A DNA stretch of 64,000 nt from Poriferisodalis sp965203655 (GCF_965203655.1 NZ_CBDBDD010000009.1:62001-126000); one strand, 5' to 3'; positions 1 through 12,430 are shown, numbered from the stretch's first letter. Made by a program: numbers and translations. Notes: generated by a model from the sequence alone, not told the origin.

Positions 1-64
1 GTGTGATCCGGTCTGCTGATCGACTCCGGCTCGAAGGCTGACGCGTCCGCTAGGTTCGGCCCAC

Positions 65-679
65 GTGGCAGGGGTACCGGCATCAGGGGCATCGGCTTCG
101 CCGGATCCCCTCAGCGACCTCGACTCGATGCTGGCCGGCGATCCCAACGTCGGCGAGGTGCTGGTCTCGGGCCCCGAGATCGCCCAGCGGGTCACCGAGC
201 TCGGCGCGCAGATCACCGCTGACTATGCGGGGCGCGAACCGTTGCTGGTGGCGGTGCTCAAGGGGGCCGTGATGTTCGCCTCCGACCTCAGCCGCGCCAT
301 CGACCTGCCGGTCGAGATGGACTTCATGGCGGTGTCGTCCTACGGCAGCAGCACGCGGTCCAGCGGCGTGGTGCGGATCCTCAAGGACCTCGACATCGAC
401 ATCGCCGGGCGCGACGTGATCCTGGTGGAGGACATCGTGGAGAGCGGGCTGACGCTGTCGTACCTGCGCCGCAGCCTGCTGGCCCGCGGCCCGGCATCGC
501 TGGCGGTGTGCTCGCTGCTGACCCGTGAGCACAACGGCAGCCTGAACGGGCTCGTCGACTACATCGGGTTCCGCCTGCCGCCCGTGTGGGTGATCGGATA
601 CGGGCTGGATCTGGCCCAGAAGTACCGCAATCTGGCCGAGATACGCGCCTACGACTCTTCTGCCGGCGACGAGTCCTGA
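65..679 (+). CDS. hpt: Hypoxanthine(-guanine) phosphoribosyltransferase
   Basis: Purine salvage enzyme that joins hypoxanthine or guanine to PRPP in the cytoplasm. The 204-residue product has the family landmarks in order: LKGAVMF near residue 65, SSYG near 91, the PRPP-binding loop VEDIVESGLT at 121-130, and a C-terminal base-binding part ending in a DLAQKYRNL segment. The loop normally reads VEDIIDTG; the Asp taken as general base in human HPRT is Glu here (residue 126), a conservative change. The GTG at 65 gives a 21-residue tail before an in-frame ATG at 128, which is an equally possible start. hpt commonly sits beside folate genes in actinobacteria, and folB and folK follow here. Family assignment is firm; the start is not. 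Confidence 0.93.
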   Translation: MAGVPASGASASPDPLSDLDSMLAGDPNVGEVLVSGPEIAQRVTELGAQITADYAGREPLLVAVLKGAVMFASDLSRAIDLPVEMDFMAVSSYGSSTRSSGVVRILKDLDIDIAGRDVILVEDIVESGLTLSYLRRSLLARGPASLAVCSLLTREHNGSLNGLVDYIGFRLPPVWVIGYGLDLAQKYRNLAEIRAYDSSAGDES

Positions 680-748
680 AATACGCCCGGCAGCGCCGTG
701 CACAGCCGGATCGGCACCGGTAAATTCGGCGGCGGACACGCTCTGAGA

Positions 749-804
749 CACTGCGAGCGTCGGTGACGCTCCGAGGCACTGCGAGCGTCGGTGACGCTCC
801 GAGA
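749..804. repeat. Tandem 28-bp repeat, each copy a GC-rich hairpin
   Basis: Two adjacent 28-base copies (749-776 and 777-804), nearly identical. Each contains GAGCGTC-ggt-GACGCTC, a perfect 7-bp stem with a 3-base loop. The pair lies about 70 bases after the hpt stop and just before the next gene. It may act as a transcription terminator or attenuator between hpt and the folate genes, or be a small repetitive palindromic element. No T-tract follows. Confidence 0.6.
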
Positions 805-815
805 AACGACGCACT

Positions 816-1334
816 ATGAGAGGGAAGTGGGCGGAAGGCATTCAGCCCCGCAACTTCAACTGGGTCGTTGCCGAGCGCCTCGCAGTGTGCGAGCGTCCGG
901 GTGGCTATGGCGCCAGCCACCGGCGCGTCCGGCGGCAGGAGGAGATCATCTGGCTGCGTCGCAACGGCTTCGACATCGTCGTGTCGCTCATCTCGGCGCC
1001 GCACAATCTTCACAACTACGACGAGCTGGATCTGCCGTACTTGCACCGTCCATGGCCCATGTTCGACGACCTCGGCGAGTACCTGCAGGGGGTCCACGAC
1101 GACCTCGAACAGCTGGCCGCCGAGCGCAAGCGGGTCATCCTGCACAAGGAGCGGGTGGGCGAGGACGTCTGCGGGTTCGTGGCCTCGTACCTGCTGCTGT
1201 CGGGCAAGGTGCCCACAGGCCCCCAAGCGACAGCCATCACCGAGCGGATCTTCTCCCAGCGAGTCGGGCCGGAGGGCCGCCGTGTTGTCGATGTGGCGCT
1301 CGGCATCCTCGGCGCCGGCGGAGCGACAGCCTGA
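816..1334 (+). CDS. Dual-specificity-phosphatase-like protein lacking the catalytic Cys
   Basis: A 172-residue protein with the outline of a small dual-specificity/tyrosine phosphatase: an NFNWV start, WLRRNGFDIVVSL near residue 46, and a predicted P-loop plus helix, RVILHKERVGEDVCGFVASYLL, around 106-127. In active enzymes the loop is HCxxxxxR. Here the Cys position is Lys111 and the Arg position is Asp117, so the usual phosphocysteine chemistry should be impossible. This suggests a pseudophosphatase that binds a ligand or partner. The gene lies between hpt and folB, and folB begins 8 bases after its stop, so it is probably cotranscribed with folate genes. The start is ATG 816; there is no strong ribosome binding site. 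The fold assignment is by pattern only. Confidence 0.7.
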   Translation: MRGKWAEGIQPRNFNWVVAERLAVCERPGGYGASHRRVRRQEEIIWLRRNGFDIVVSLISAPHNLHNYDELDLPYLHRPWPMFDDLGEYLQGVHDDLEQLAAERKRVILHKERVGEDVCGFVASYLLLSGKVPTGPQATAITERIFSQRVGPEGRRVVDVALGILGAGGATA

Positions 1335-1342
1335 GCCCCGCT

Positions 1343-1738
1343 GTGGAAACGTCGCCGGGAACCGGATCCGACCGCATTGACGATCGCATTGAACTGCGCG
1401 ACCTGCGGGTGGTGTGCATCATCGGGGTGATCCCTCACGAGCGCGCTGCGGCGCAGCCGATCAGCATCGATCTCGATATCTATGCGGACCTGCGACGTGC
1501 CGGCGCATCGGACGACGTTTCCGACACGGTCGACTACGGCGAGGTGTGCGAACGCGTCGAGGCGCTGTGCGCCGATGCGGAGCCGCTCCTGCTGGAGCGG
1601 ATGGCCGAGCTGATCGCGGCGGACTTGTGCAGCGTGGAGCCCGTGACGGCGGTGACGGTCACGGTGACCAAGCTGCGACCGCCGGTGGCGGTCGACCTGG
1701 GCACCAGCGCAGTGCGCATCACCCGCACCGCGGGCTGA
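1343..1738 (+). CDS. folB: Dihydroneopterin aldolase
   Basis: Catalyses the aldol cleavage of 7,8-dihydroneopterin to 6-hydroxymethyl-dihydropterin in folate synthesis. The 131-residue product shows the family pattern: IELRDLRV near residue 13, the GVIPHER segment carrying the active-site Glu, a DTVDYGEV block, LLLERMAELIA, and a C-terminal VTKLRPPV with the conserved Lys. Length is close to the usual 115-130. GTG 1343 is the first usable start after the preceding stop (1334); ATT at 1377 would give a shorter form closer to the core domain. folK starts 4 bases after the folB stop, so the two successive pterin steps are coupled. Confidence 0.93.
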   Translation: METSPGTGSDRIDDRIELRDLRVVCIIGVIPHERAAAQPISIDLDIYADLRRAGASDDVSDTVDYGEVCERVEALCADAEPLLLERMAELIAADLCSVEPVTAVTVTVTKLRPPVAVDLGTSAVRITRTAG

Positions 1739-1742
1739 GACG

Positions 1743-2252
1743 GTGATCCGCACCGGCACCCGGGCGTTCGTGGGCATGGGCGCCAACCTCGGCAACCCGG
1801 CAGCACAACTTGCAGACGCACTCGAAGCGCTGGGTGACGCGGGCGTGCTGGCAGCCTGTTCGGGCGTCTACCGCAGCGCGCCCATCGGTCCCCAACAGCC
1901 GCCGTTCCTGAACCTCGTGGCCGAGCTCTCGGTGACCGAGGGCCCCTACGAGCTGCTGGCGCGCTGCCAAGCGCTCGAGGCGGTCGCGCACCGGGTGCGG
2001 CGGGAGCGATGGGGGCCGCGCACGCTCGACGTCGACGTGCTGCTCTACGGCGAGGAGGTGCTACGCGACCCCGAGCTCGTCATCCCTCACCCGCGGATGC
2101 GCGAGCGCCGGTTCGTGCTCGATCCGCTGGCCGAGCTGGCGCCTGAACTCGTCACGGTCGGCGATCTGACGGCAGTCGCCGATCAGGAGTGCGAGCGCAT
2201 CGCGGCAGCGGACCGCCTGCGCGACCTGGCCGCAACCTCGCCGGATACGTAA
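1743..2252 (+). CDS. folK: 2-amino-4-hydroxy-6-hydroxymethyldihydropteridine pyrophosphokinase
   Basis: HPPK transfers pyrophosphate from ATP to hydroxymethyl-dihydropterin, giving the substrate of dihydropteroate synthase (folP, here at 6967-7851). The 169-residue protein has FVGMGANLGNP at 9-19, a VYRSAPIG block near 42, the signature RWGPRTLDVDVLLYG (about 90-104) with the two Mg-binding Asp residues, and IPHPRMRERRFVL (about 113-125). GTG 1743 is the start; it follows folB by 4 bases with no separate promoter, which implies one transcript. Length is typical for the family. Confidence 0.95.
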   Translation: MIRTGTRAFVGMGANLGNPAAQLADALEALGDAGVLAACSGVYRSAPIGPQQPPFLNLVAELSVTEGPYELLARCQALEAVAHRVRRERWGPRTLDVDVLLYGEEVLRDPELVIPHPRMRERRFVLDPLAELAPELVTVGDLTAVADQECERIAAADRLRDLAATSPDT

Positions 2253-2285
2253 CCCCCGGGCGCCTGTCGGTACCGTGAGCGTGCG

Positions 2286-3764
<1,479 letters not shown>

Positions 3765-3778
3765 ACCGCAGCGCCTGA

Positions 3779-4450
3779 TCAGTCCCCCGGCGCCGCCGGC
3801 GCGTCGGCGCGCAGGATGAACAGCCCTTCGGCCTTGACGCACATCCCATCGGGACCGTGCACCTCGGCGCGCTGGACGATCTTTCGGCCCGACGTGTGAT
3901 CGACCCACGCCCGCAAGTGCAGCGGCACGCCCAGCGGGGTGCCGGCGTGATAGTGGACAGTCAGCCGGCCGGTGTAGGCCTGACGGCCCCGCATGCGGTT
4001 GAGCGCGCCCATCAGCTCGTCGATGATCAGCGCCACCACGCCGCCGTGGGTGCGCTCGGGCGGTCCCGCGAACATGGGATCCACGACGGCCTCGCCCCGC
4101 ACGGCCCCGTCGGACTCCTTGAAGTACTTGACGTTCACCGATGCCGGATGCAGCACCCCGCCGCCGATCGAGAACGGGTCGAACTCGATCTCGTCGCCGG
4201 GCTCCAGCGGCAGCGGGAAGTAGCGGTTCTCGTAGATCTCCCGCAGGTACGGCCGCGAGAGCATGTCGTCGAGCTTCACCCGCAGCGTGCCCTGTTCCAG
4301 CCGCTCGGCGGTGGCTTCGACCGTTGCGGTGATCTCGTCGAGCACGTCGTCGTCGACCCGCCGGTTCGCCAGCGCTTGGTTCAGCCGGCGCATTGCGGCG
4401 GCGGCCCGCTCGGTGGCAGCCCAGTCGCGTGGAGCCTCGTCGGCAGTCAC
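3779..4450 (-). CDS. PaaI-like hot-dog thioesterase family protein
   Basis: The C-terminal half (about 120-215 of 223 residues) reads as a hot-dog thioesterase: RTHGGVVALIIDELMGALN carries the acidic residue and central helix, followed by YTGRLTVHYHAGTPLGVPL and a final strand pair. The N-terminal 100 residues are helical and charged and I do not recognise them. A role in hydrolysing acyl-CoA esters is likely, given the divergent acyl-CoA dehydrogenase and 3-hydroxyacyl-CoA dehydrogenase next door; the exact substrate cannot be read. GTG 4450 is chosen as start because longer versions run into the acyl-CoA dehydrogenase gene at 4491. The 40 bases between must hold both promoters. Confidence 0.8.
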   Translation of the reverse strand: MTADEAPRDWAATERAAAAMRRLNQALANRRVDDDVLDEITATVEATAERLEQGTLRVKLDDMLSRPYLREIYENRYFPLPLEPGDEIEFDPFSIGGGVLHPASVNVKYFKESDGAVRGEAVVDPMFAGPPERTHGGVVALIIDELMGALNRMRGRQAYTGRLTVHYHAGTPLGVPLHLRAWVDHTSGRKIVQRAEVHGPDGMCVKAEGLFILRADAPAAPGD

Positions 4451-4490
4451 GGCCCGTGACGCTAGCTGCGAAGCCACATACGCTCCGAGT

Positions 4491-5645
4491 ATGCGGCGCA
4501 CCATCTTTGACGAAGAGCACGAGATGTTCCGCGAGACGGCCAAAGCCTTCGTGGAGCGCGAGATCGTCCCCAACCACGAGAAATGGGAGGCGGACGGCAA
4601 GATCGACAAGGCCATGTTCCGCAAGGCGGGAGACGTGGGCCTGCTGGCGACCGCCGTCGACGAGCGGTACGGCGGCGGCGGGGTTGCGGACTTCCGCTAC
4701 AACGCCATCGTCAACGAGGAAGTCCACGCGTCGGGCGCGGCCAGCTCGGGGCAGTGCATGACGCTGCACAACGACATCTGCCTGCCCTACTTCATGAACC
4801 TCTGCAGCGACGAGCAGGCCGAGCGCTGGATGGGTGGCCTCGCCAGCGGCGAGCTGATGAGCGCCATCGCCATGACCGAGCCGGGGACCGGCTCGGATCT
4901 GGCCTCGATCACCACCACGGCGGTGCGCTCGGGCGACGGGTACGTGGTGAACGGCGCCAAGACGTTCATCACCAACGGCATCAACTCCGACCTGGTGATC
5001 GTGGCCGCCAAGACCGACCCCACCGAGAAGCACCGGGGCATGTCGCTGATCGTGCTGGAGGAGGGCATGGAGGGCTTCGAGCGGGGCCGCAATCTGGACA
5101 AGCTGGGCTTGAAGTCCCAGGACACGGCCGAGCTGTTCTTCGACGACGTGTTCGTGCCCGAGGAGAACCTGCTCGGCGGCGAGGGCAACGGGTTCCTGCA
5201 CCTCGTGCGAAACCTGCCCCAAGAACGCCTGTCGATCGCGGTGGGCGGCGTGGCGCACGCGCAGGCTGCGTTCGACTGGACGGTGGACTATGTCGGCGAG
5301 CGCACGGCGTTCGGCCAGACCATCGCCTCGTTCCAGAACACCCGCTTCGAGCTGGCGGAGATGAAGACCGAGCTGGACATCGCCTGGGTGTTCGTGGACC
5401 GGCAGATCGAGGCGCTCAACGCCGGCGAGCTGACCGCCACCGATGCCGCCGAGGCCAAGTGGTGGGTGACCGAGATGCAGCTGCGGCTCATCACCCGCTG
5501 CCTGCAGCTGTTCGGCGGCTACGGCTACATGAGCGAGTTCCCGATCTCCAAGGCGTACGCGGACGCTCGGATCCAGACCATCTACGGCGGCACGACCGAG
5601 ATCATGAAGGAGATCATCGGCCGCGAAGTCGCCGGCACCCGGTAG
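4491..5645 (+). CDS. Acyl-CoA dehydrogenase
   Basis: FAD enzyme that introduces the alpha-beta double bond into acyl-CoA, the first step of beta-oxidation or branched-chain acyl catabolism. The 384-residue protein has the standard layout: N-terminal helical domain, the AMTEPGTGSDLA flavin-binding signature near residue 125, a middle beta domain, and the C-terminal helical domain with QLFGGYGY and IYGGTTEIMKEIIGR, whose Glu is the usual catalytic base. ATG 4491 gives the natural N-terminus (MRRTIFDEEHEMF). The next gene starts 10 bases after the stop and encodes a 3-hydroxyacyl-CoA dehydrogenase, which points to a fatty or aromatic acid degradation unit. Confidence 0.95.
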   Translation: MRRTIFDEEHEMFRETAKAFVEREIVPNHEKWEADGKIDKAMFRKAGDVGLLATAVDERYGGGGVADFRYNAIVNEEVHASGAASSGQCMTLHNDICLPYFMNLCSDEQAERWMGGLASGELMSAIAMTEPGTGSDLASITTTAVRSGDGYVVNGAKTFITNGINSDLVIVAAKTDPTEKHRGMSLIVLEEGMEGFERGRNLDKLGLKSQDTAELFFDDVFVPEENLLGGEGNGFLHLVRNLPQERLSIAVGGVAHAQAAFDWTVDYVGERTAFGQTIASFQNTRFELAEMKTELDIAWVFVDRQIEALNAGELTATDAAEAKWWVTEMQLRLITRCLQLFGGYGYMSEFPISKAYADARIQTIYGGTTEIMKEIIGREVAGTR

Positions 5646-5655
5646 GCAGTGGACC

Positions 5656-6948
5656 GTGAGAACCATCAACTCAGTAGCGATCATCGGCGCGGGCACGATG
5701 GGTGCCGGCATCGCCGCAGCGTCCGCGGCGGCGGGGTGCCGGGTGCTCGTGCTCGACACTGACCCCGAAGCAGCGCAGCGCGCGCTGGACGGCATCGACG
5801 ACGAATGCCGGGACCTTGTCAGCATCGGCACGGTCGCCGACCGGCTCGACGACATCGCCGGCTACGACTGGGTGTGCGAAGCGGTCATCGAGGATCTGGC
5901 CGCCAAGCGCGAACTGTTCGAGCGGCTCGAAGCTGCGCGCAGCGACAGCTCGGTCATCTCGTCGAACACGTCGGGCATCCCGTTGCGCCAGATCTCCGAC
6001 GGCATGAGCGAGCGCTTCCGCCGTGACGTGGCGATTACCCACTTCTTCAACCCCGTGCGGGTGATGAAGCTGTTCGAGCTGGTGCCAGGCGAAGACACCG
6101 AACCCGAGGTGATCGACGCCTTCGCACGCTTCGGCGCCGAGCGGCTCGGCAAGGGCGTGGTGCACGCCAAGGACACGGTCAACTTCATCGGCAACCGCAT
6201 CGGCTGCTTCTTCATGCTGTCCGGCCTGCACCTGGCCAAGCCGTTCCTGGCCGACGGCATGACCCAGGAGACCGTCGATGCGGTGCTCGGCGCGCCGGTC
6301 GGGCTGCCGCCGACGGGTCTGTACGGGTTGATCGACCTGATCGGCCTTGACGTCATGGAGCTGGTGGGCGCCAACCTGGCCCAGAACCTGCCGCCTGGCG
6401 ACCGGGGGCTCGACTTCACTGCGTTTCCTGCCGCGGAACAGGCGATGGCCGACCGTGGTCAGCTCGGTCGCAAGACCGGCGGCGGCTTCGCCAGGCGCAC
6501 CAAGCTGCCCGACGGGTCACGCAAGGCCGAGACCTTCGACCTCATCACGGCCGAGTGGCGTGATGCCGTCGCACCCGACCTCGGCGGCGTCCCTGGCGAC
6601 TTGGGCGAGGTGATGTTCGCCGAGGGGCCCCAGGGAGAGCTGGCGAGGCACATCTTCGGCGGCACGCTGGCCTACGCGGCCGGCCTCGTGCCCGAGATCG
6701 CAGACGACATCGCGAATGTCGACAACGCCATCCGCTGGGGCTTCAACTGGGTGCACGGCCCCTTCGAGATGCTGGACCATCTCGGGCCCGGACGGGTGAT
6801 CGAGTTCCTGCGCAGTGTCGGTGCACCGCTGCCGGTCATGCTGGCCACGCTCGAAGCATCCGGCCAGCCGACGTTCTACAGCGAGACCGCTGACGGCACC
6901 CGCACCCAGCTCATGCCCGACGGCACCCAAGCACCAGTCGATAGCTGA
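5656..6948 (+). CDS. 3-hydroxyacyl-CoA dehydrogenase
   Basis: NAD-dependent oxidation of 3-hydroxyacyl-CoA. The 430-residue protein starts with a Rossmann fold (GAGTMGAGIA at 10-19), has ISSNTSGIPL near 98, THFFNPVRVMKLFELV near 127 with the catalytic His, NFIGNRIG near 177, and a C-terminal helical domain that appears duplicated (a second ANVDNAIRWGFNWVHGPFEM near 355-375). There is no crotonase domain, so this is not the full FadB fusion; the duplicated C-terminal part resembles the dehydrogenase half of such proteins. GTG 5656 starts 10 bases after the acyl-CoA dehydrogenase. It is convergent with folP, 18 bases away. Confidence 0.94.
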   Translation: MRTINSVAIIGAGTMGAGIAAASAAAGCRVLVLDTDPEAAQRALDGIDDECRDLVSIGTVADRLDDIAGYDWVCEAVIEDLAAKRELFERLEAARSDSSVISSNTSGIPLRQISDGMSERFRRDVAITHFFNPVRVMKLFELVPGEDTEPEVIDAFARFGAERLGKGVVHAKDTVNFIGNRIGCFFMLSGLHLAKPFLADGMTQETVDAVLGAPVGLPPTGLYGLIDLIGLDVMELVGANLAQNLPPGDRGLDFTAFPAAEQAMADRGQLGRKTGGGFARRTKLPDGSRKAETFDLITAEWRDAVAPDLGGVPGDLGEVMFAEGPQGELARHIFGGTLAYAAGLVPEIADDIANVDNAIRWGFNWVHGPFEMLDHLGPGRVIEFLRSVGAPLPVMLATLEASGQPTFYSETADGTRTQLMPDGTQAPVDS

Positions 6949-6966
6949 CCCGCCAACGGCCCGCGA

Positions 6967-7851
6967 TCAGCGGGCAGGGCGGACGATGGCGTCGGTCATG
7001 CGAACCGCCTGCATCATCTCCGCGGCGTCGTGCACCCTCACGACGTCAATGCCGGCACAGATGGCGGCAACGATGGTCGACGCTGTCCCGAAGAGACGAT
7101 CGCCGGGCTTGGTGTCGGTGACCGCGCCGATCGTGGACTTGCGCGACGTGCCGATGAGCACTGGCAGCTCCAGCGACCAGAACTCGGGCAGGCGGCGCAT
7201 CATCTCGAGGTTCTGCGACACGCCGAAGCCGAAGCCGAAGCCCGGATCGACGACGATCCGATCGGTGCCGATACCGGCGTCCGCACAGATCTGCAGGCTG
7301 GCTTCCAGCCCGGCGATCACGTCGGCGACGAGATCGGTGTGGGGCCGGCCGCGCTGGTTGTGCATGATGACGGCGGCCGCGCCGCGTTCGGCCACCAGCG
7401 GCGCCATGTCGGGATCGAGGCGGAAACCGGTGATGTCGTTCACCACCGACGCGCCGGCATCCAAGGCGGGAGCCGCCACGTCGGCCCACGTGGTGTCGAC
7501 CGAGATCGGCAGCTCGGCCCCGATGCGGTCCAACTCGGCCCGGACGGCGCCGATGACCCCCACGGCGCGGCGCCGCTCCTCCTCCAGCGGAGTGGGCTCG
7601 GCGCCAGGCCGGCTGGACGCGCCGCCCACGTCGATGATGTCGACGCCGGCAGCCACCAGCTCCCGTGTCAAGGCCAGCGCCTCGTCGAGCCGATCGGCGA
7701 CGCCGTCGCCTGAGAACGAGTCGTCGGTGGCGTTGATGATGCCCATCACGAACGTGCGGGTGCCCCACTCCCAGCACAGCCCCCGACCCGGGTCCCACAC
7801 CGGGTGGCGGTAGCAGCGGCGCACCGGCCAGGGGGGACCCATACCGGGCAC
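6967..7851 (-). CDS. folP: Dihydropteroate synthase
   Basis: Condenses p-aminobenzoate with the pyrophosphorylated pterin made by FolK; it is the sulfonamide target. The 294-residue protein has the first signature as MGIINATDDSFSGDG near residue 36 (usual form MGILNVTPDSFSDGG), the pterin loop GGASSRPGA near 77, SVDTT near 117, NDITG near 139, DPGFGFG near 201, and GTSRKS near 238. The first 30 residues (WDPGRGLCWEWG) are an extension upstream of the barrel. ATG 7851 lies only 2 bases from the stop of the polyprenyl synthase gene transcribed ahead of it, so both are probably on one transcript, separate from folB-folK. Confidence 0.95.
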   Translation of the reverse strand: MPGMGPPWPVRRCYRHPVWDPGRGLCWEWGTRTFVMGIINATDDSFSGDGVADRLDEALALTRELVAAGVDIIDVGGASSRPGAEPTPLEEERRRAVGVIGAVRAELDRIGAELPISVDTTWADVAAPALDAGASVVNDITGFRLDPDMAPLVAERGAAAVIMHNQRGRPHTDLVADVIAGLEASLQICADAGIGTDRIVVDPGFGFGFGVSQNLEMMRRLPEFWSLELPVLIGTSRKSTIGAVTDTKPGDRLFGTASTIVAAICAGIDVVRVHDAAEMMQAVRMTDAIVRPAR

Positions 7852-7853
7852 GC

Positions 7854-8885
7854 TCAGGATCGGCCCGCGGCGCCCGCACGCGAGGCGATCGGCGGCAGCG
7901 TCCCGAGCAGATTCGACGCAGCGGCCCGCAAGCCGATCACCGCCGGCGTCGCATCGAGCGGGGCCAGAGCGTCGAGCGCGTCCAACACGTAGCCCTGCGC
8001 GGTGTCAACCGAAGTGGCGATCTCGGGGCTGTCCACCACGATCGCTCGGGCTCGATCTCTCCGCTCGTCGTCCAGCGGCTCTCCCAGCAGCTCCGCCAAC
8101 ATCTCACGGGAAGGATGGCTGTCCGCCAGCATCCGGATGACCGGCAGGGTGTACACGCCCTCGCGCAGGTCGTTGCCCGAGGGCTTGCCGAGTTCCTCGT
8201 CGGTGGCCACCAGGTCGAGCACGTCATCGACGATCTGGAAGGCCACGCCGTACGCAAGGCCGAAGCTGGTGAGGCGCTCCAGCGACCGGGAGTCGACGCC
8301 CGAGACCAGCCCGCCGATGCGGCACGAGGTGGCGTATAACTCCGCAGTCTTGCCCTGGATGGCCAGCAGGTACTGCTCCTCGGTGCGGCTGCGGTCATAG
8401 ATCAACTGCAGCTCACGCACCTGTCCCTCGCACAGCCGCCCGATGGTGGCGGCCAGCAGGGCCGCGACCTCGGTGCCCAGCGACGCTGCGAGCTCGGACG
8501 CTTTGGCCAGCAGGAAGTCGCCGGCCAGGATCGCTTTGAGGTTCCCCCAGCGGTGGTTGACGGCCTCGATGCCGCGGCGTGTCTCGGCGTCGTCCATGAC
8601 GTCGTCGTGATACAGCGAGCCCAAGTGCACCAGCTCCACGGCCACGCCGCCGCGCACCATCTCGTCGGTGACTGCTGCGGGCGCGGCGCCGTCGGGATCG
8701 AGCGCCAGCGCCGAAGCGATGACGAACGCCGGACGCAGGCGCTTGCCGCCCGCTGGGATCAAGTGCGAGGTCACCTCGGTGAGGAACTCGTCGCCGGTGA
8801 CCGCAGCGGCCCGCAATGCCGCTTCGACGCGGGCCAGGTCGTCGTCGGGACGGGATCGGGTTTGCAGGGGCGAAAGCAGCGCCAC
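7854..8885 (-). CDS. Polyprenyl diphosphate synthase (trans-isoprenyl type)
   Basis: Chain elongation of isoprenyl diphosphates, probably for the menaquinone side chain. The 343-residue protein has GGKRLRP near residue 48, the first Asp-rich motif within SLYHDDVMDDAETRR near 90-104, a KTAEL segment near 180, and the second Asp-rich motif FQIVDDVLD near 225. Product length cannot be fixed from sequence alone. GTG 8885 is chosen; upstream codons in this frame lack plausible starts and would reach toward the clpC promoter region. It heads a two-gene unit with folP and is divergent from clpC, with 166 bases between the starts. Confidence 0.92.
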   Translation of the reverse strand: MALLSPLQTRSRPDDDLARVEAALRAAAVTGDEFLTEVTSHLIPAGGKRLRPAFVIASALALDPDGAAPAAVTDEMVRGGVAVELVHLGSLYHDDVMDDAETRRGIEAVNHRWGNLKAILAGDFLLAKASELAASLGTEVAALLAATIGRLCEGQVRELQLIYDRSRTEEQYLLAIQGKTAELYATSCRIGGLVSGVDSRSLERLTSFGLAYGVAFQIVDDVLDLVATDEELGKPSGNDLREGVYTLPVIRMLADSHPSREMLAELLGEPLDDERRDRARAIVVDSPEIATSVDTAQGYVLDALDALAPLDATPAVIGLRAAASNLLGTLPPIASRAGAAGRS

Positions 8886-9041
8886 GGCGCAACCGTAAAC
8901 GACGGCGGCGCTGTTGCCGCACTCGTGCCGCGCAGCCTCCGCCGGGCGCGGGCAGCCTCCAAAATGCGACGGAGCGATCCGGCAGGGCATCGTTACACTG
9001 CGCTCAGGAGACCCGAAGCTCCCGTGTGCAAGGCTCACGCC

Positions 9042-9047
9042 AGGAGG
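9042..9047 (+). promoter_or_regulatory. Shine-Dalgarno site of clpC
   Basis: A perfect AGGAGG, 4 bases before GTG 9052. It decides the clpC start against longer in-frame versions of the protein, and is stronger than most sites in this window. Confidence 0.8.
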
Positions 9048-9051
9048 CCCA

Positions 9052-11553
<2,502 letters not shown>

Positions 11554-11560
11554 CCGTGCC

Positions 11561-12430
11561 ATGGCGGGCACGGTGCTTCCAATGCCAGTGCCGCACACCT
11601 GCGGGCAGTCGTGGTTGCGCTTTGCTGTCCCGTTGGTGGCTGCGGCAGCAGCGGTGCTGGCAGTGGGCTGCCGCGCCGACATCGTCGTCGACGTCGACAT
11701 CGCGCATGACGGCGCCGGCGAGGTCATCGTCGAGGTCACCTTCGACGAGGAGGTGATGCGCTGGACGCCCGACCTTGCCGAGCTGATCACCCACGACGAC
11801 CTGGTCGGCTGGAACGTCAGTCAGCAGGCCTCGGACACCGCCGCCGGCCAGCGCTTGGTAGTGGTTGCGTCGAAGCGTTTCGCGTCGCCCGCTGAGCTGG
11901 CCGAGGTGCTCGGCGAGATCGACCGGCCTGCGGACGGTTCGGCTGGCTTGTTCAGGTCTGCGACCTATGTGGGTTCGCGCGACGGCGCACGAGTGCGCTA
12001 CGAGCTGACCCTCACGGTCGGCTTGGACCGTCCGGTCAGCAGCTTGGTGAACCCCGCCACCGCTGATGCTCTCGAAGGGGAGCTGTTCGGCATGCCGATC
12101 GCCGACATCGAAGCTCGCGCGGGAGCGCCGCTGGACGAGCTGGTGTCGCTGGTGGTGCAGGCGTCCGTGCCCAATGGCGCTGGCAGATTGCCTGAATCGG
12201 GGGCTTTGACGCTCAATGAAGGGGGTGTGCACGAGCTTCGGGTGGTCGGCGAGCTGGTTGATGCCGAGATCGCGGCCGCAGACGCCGAAGCCGAGCGGCT
12301 GGCTCAGCGTGCTAGCCGGGGTGCTCGCATTGCGATCATCTGGGGGATTGCTGTGGCCATCATTGCCGGGCTCTTAGTGGCTCTCGCTATTCGCAACCGG
12401 CGTCGGCGGGCGGGACTCACCTTCCGCTAG
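11561..12430 (+). CDS. LppM-like lipoprotein with C-terminal membrane anchor
   Basis: A 289-residue exported protein. Residues about 20-37 form a signal sequence ending in an LAVGC lipobox (Cys37), which predicts lipid attachment. The mature part begins RADIVVDVDIAHDGAGEVIVEVTFDEEV, a beta-rich start typical of the actinobacterial LppM/DUF3153 group. It ends with a hydrophobic helix (about 262-282) followed by Arg-rich residues RNRRRR, so it would be anchored at both ends. Start ATG 11561; an ATG at 11582 would still keep the signal. It directly follows clpC and is the last core gene before the accessory island. The family match is from pattern memory. Confidence 0.75.
   Translation: MAGTVLPMPVPHTCGQSWLRFAVPLVAAAAAVLAVGCRADIVVDVDIAHDGAGEVIVEVTFDEEVMRWTPDLAELITHDDLVGWNVSQQASDTAAGQRLVVVASKRFASPAELAEVLGEIDRPADGSAGLFRSATYVGSRDGARVRYELTLTVGLDRPVSSLVNPATADALEGELFGMPIADIEARAGAPLDELVSLVVQASVPNGAGRLPESGALTLNEGGVHELRVVGELVDAEIAAADAEAERLAQRASRGARIAIIWGIAVAIIAGLLVALAIRNRRRRAGLTFR

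Noticed and set aside
1..64. End of an upstream gene such as tilS
   Set aside because: Only 64 bases lie before hpt; no reading frame can be assigned with confidence.
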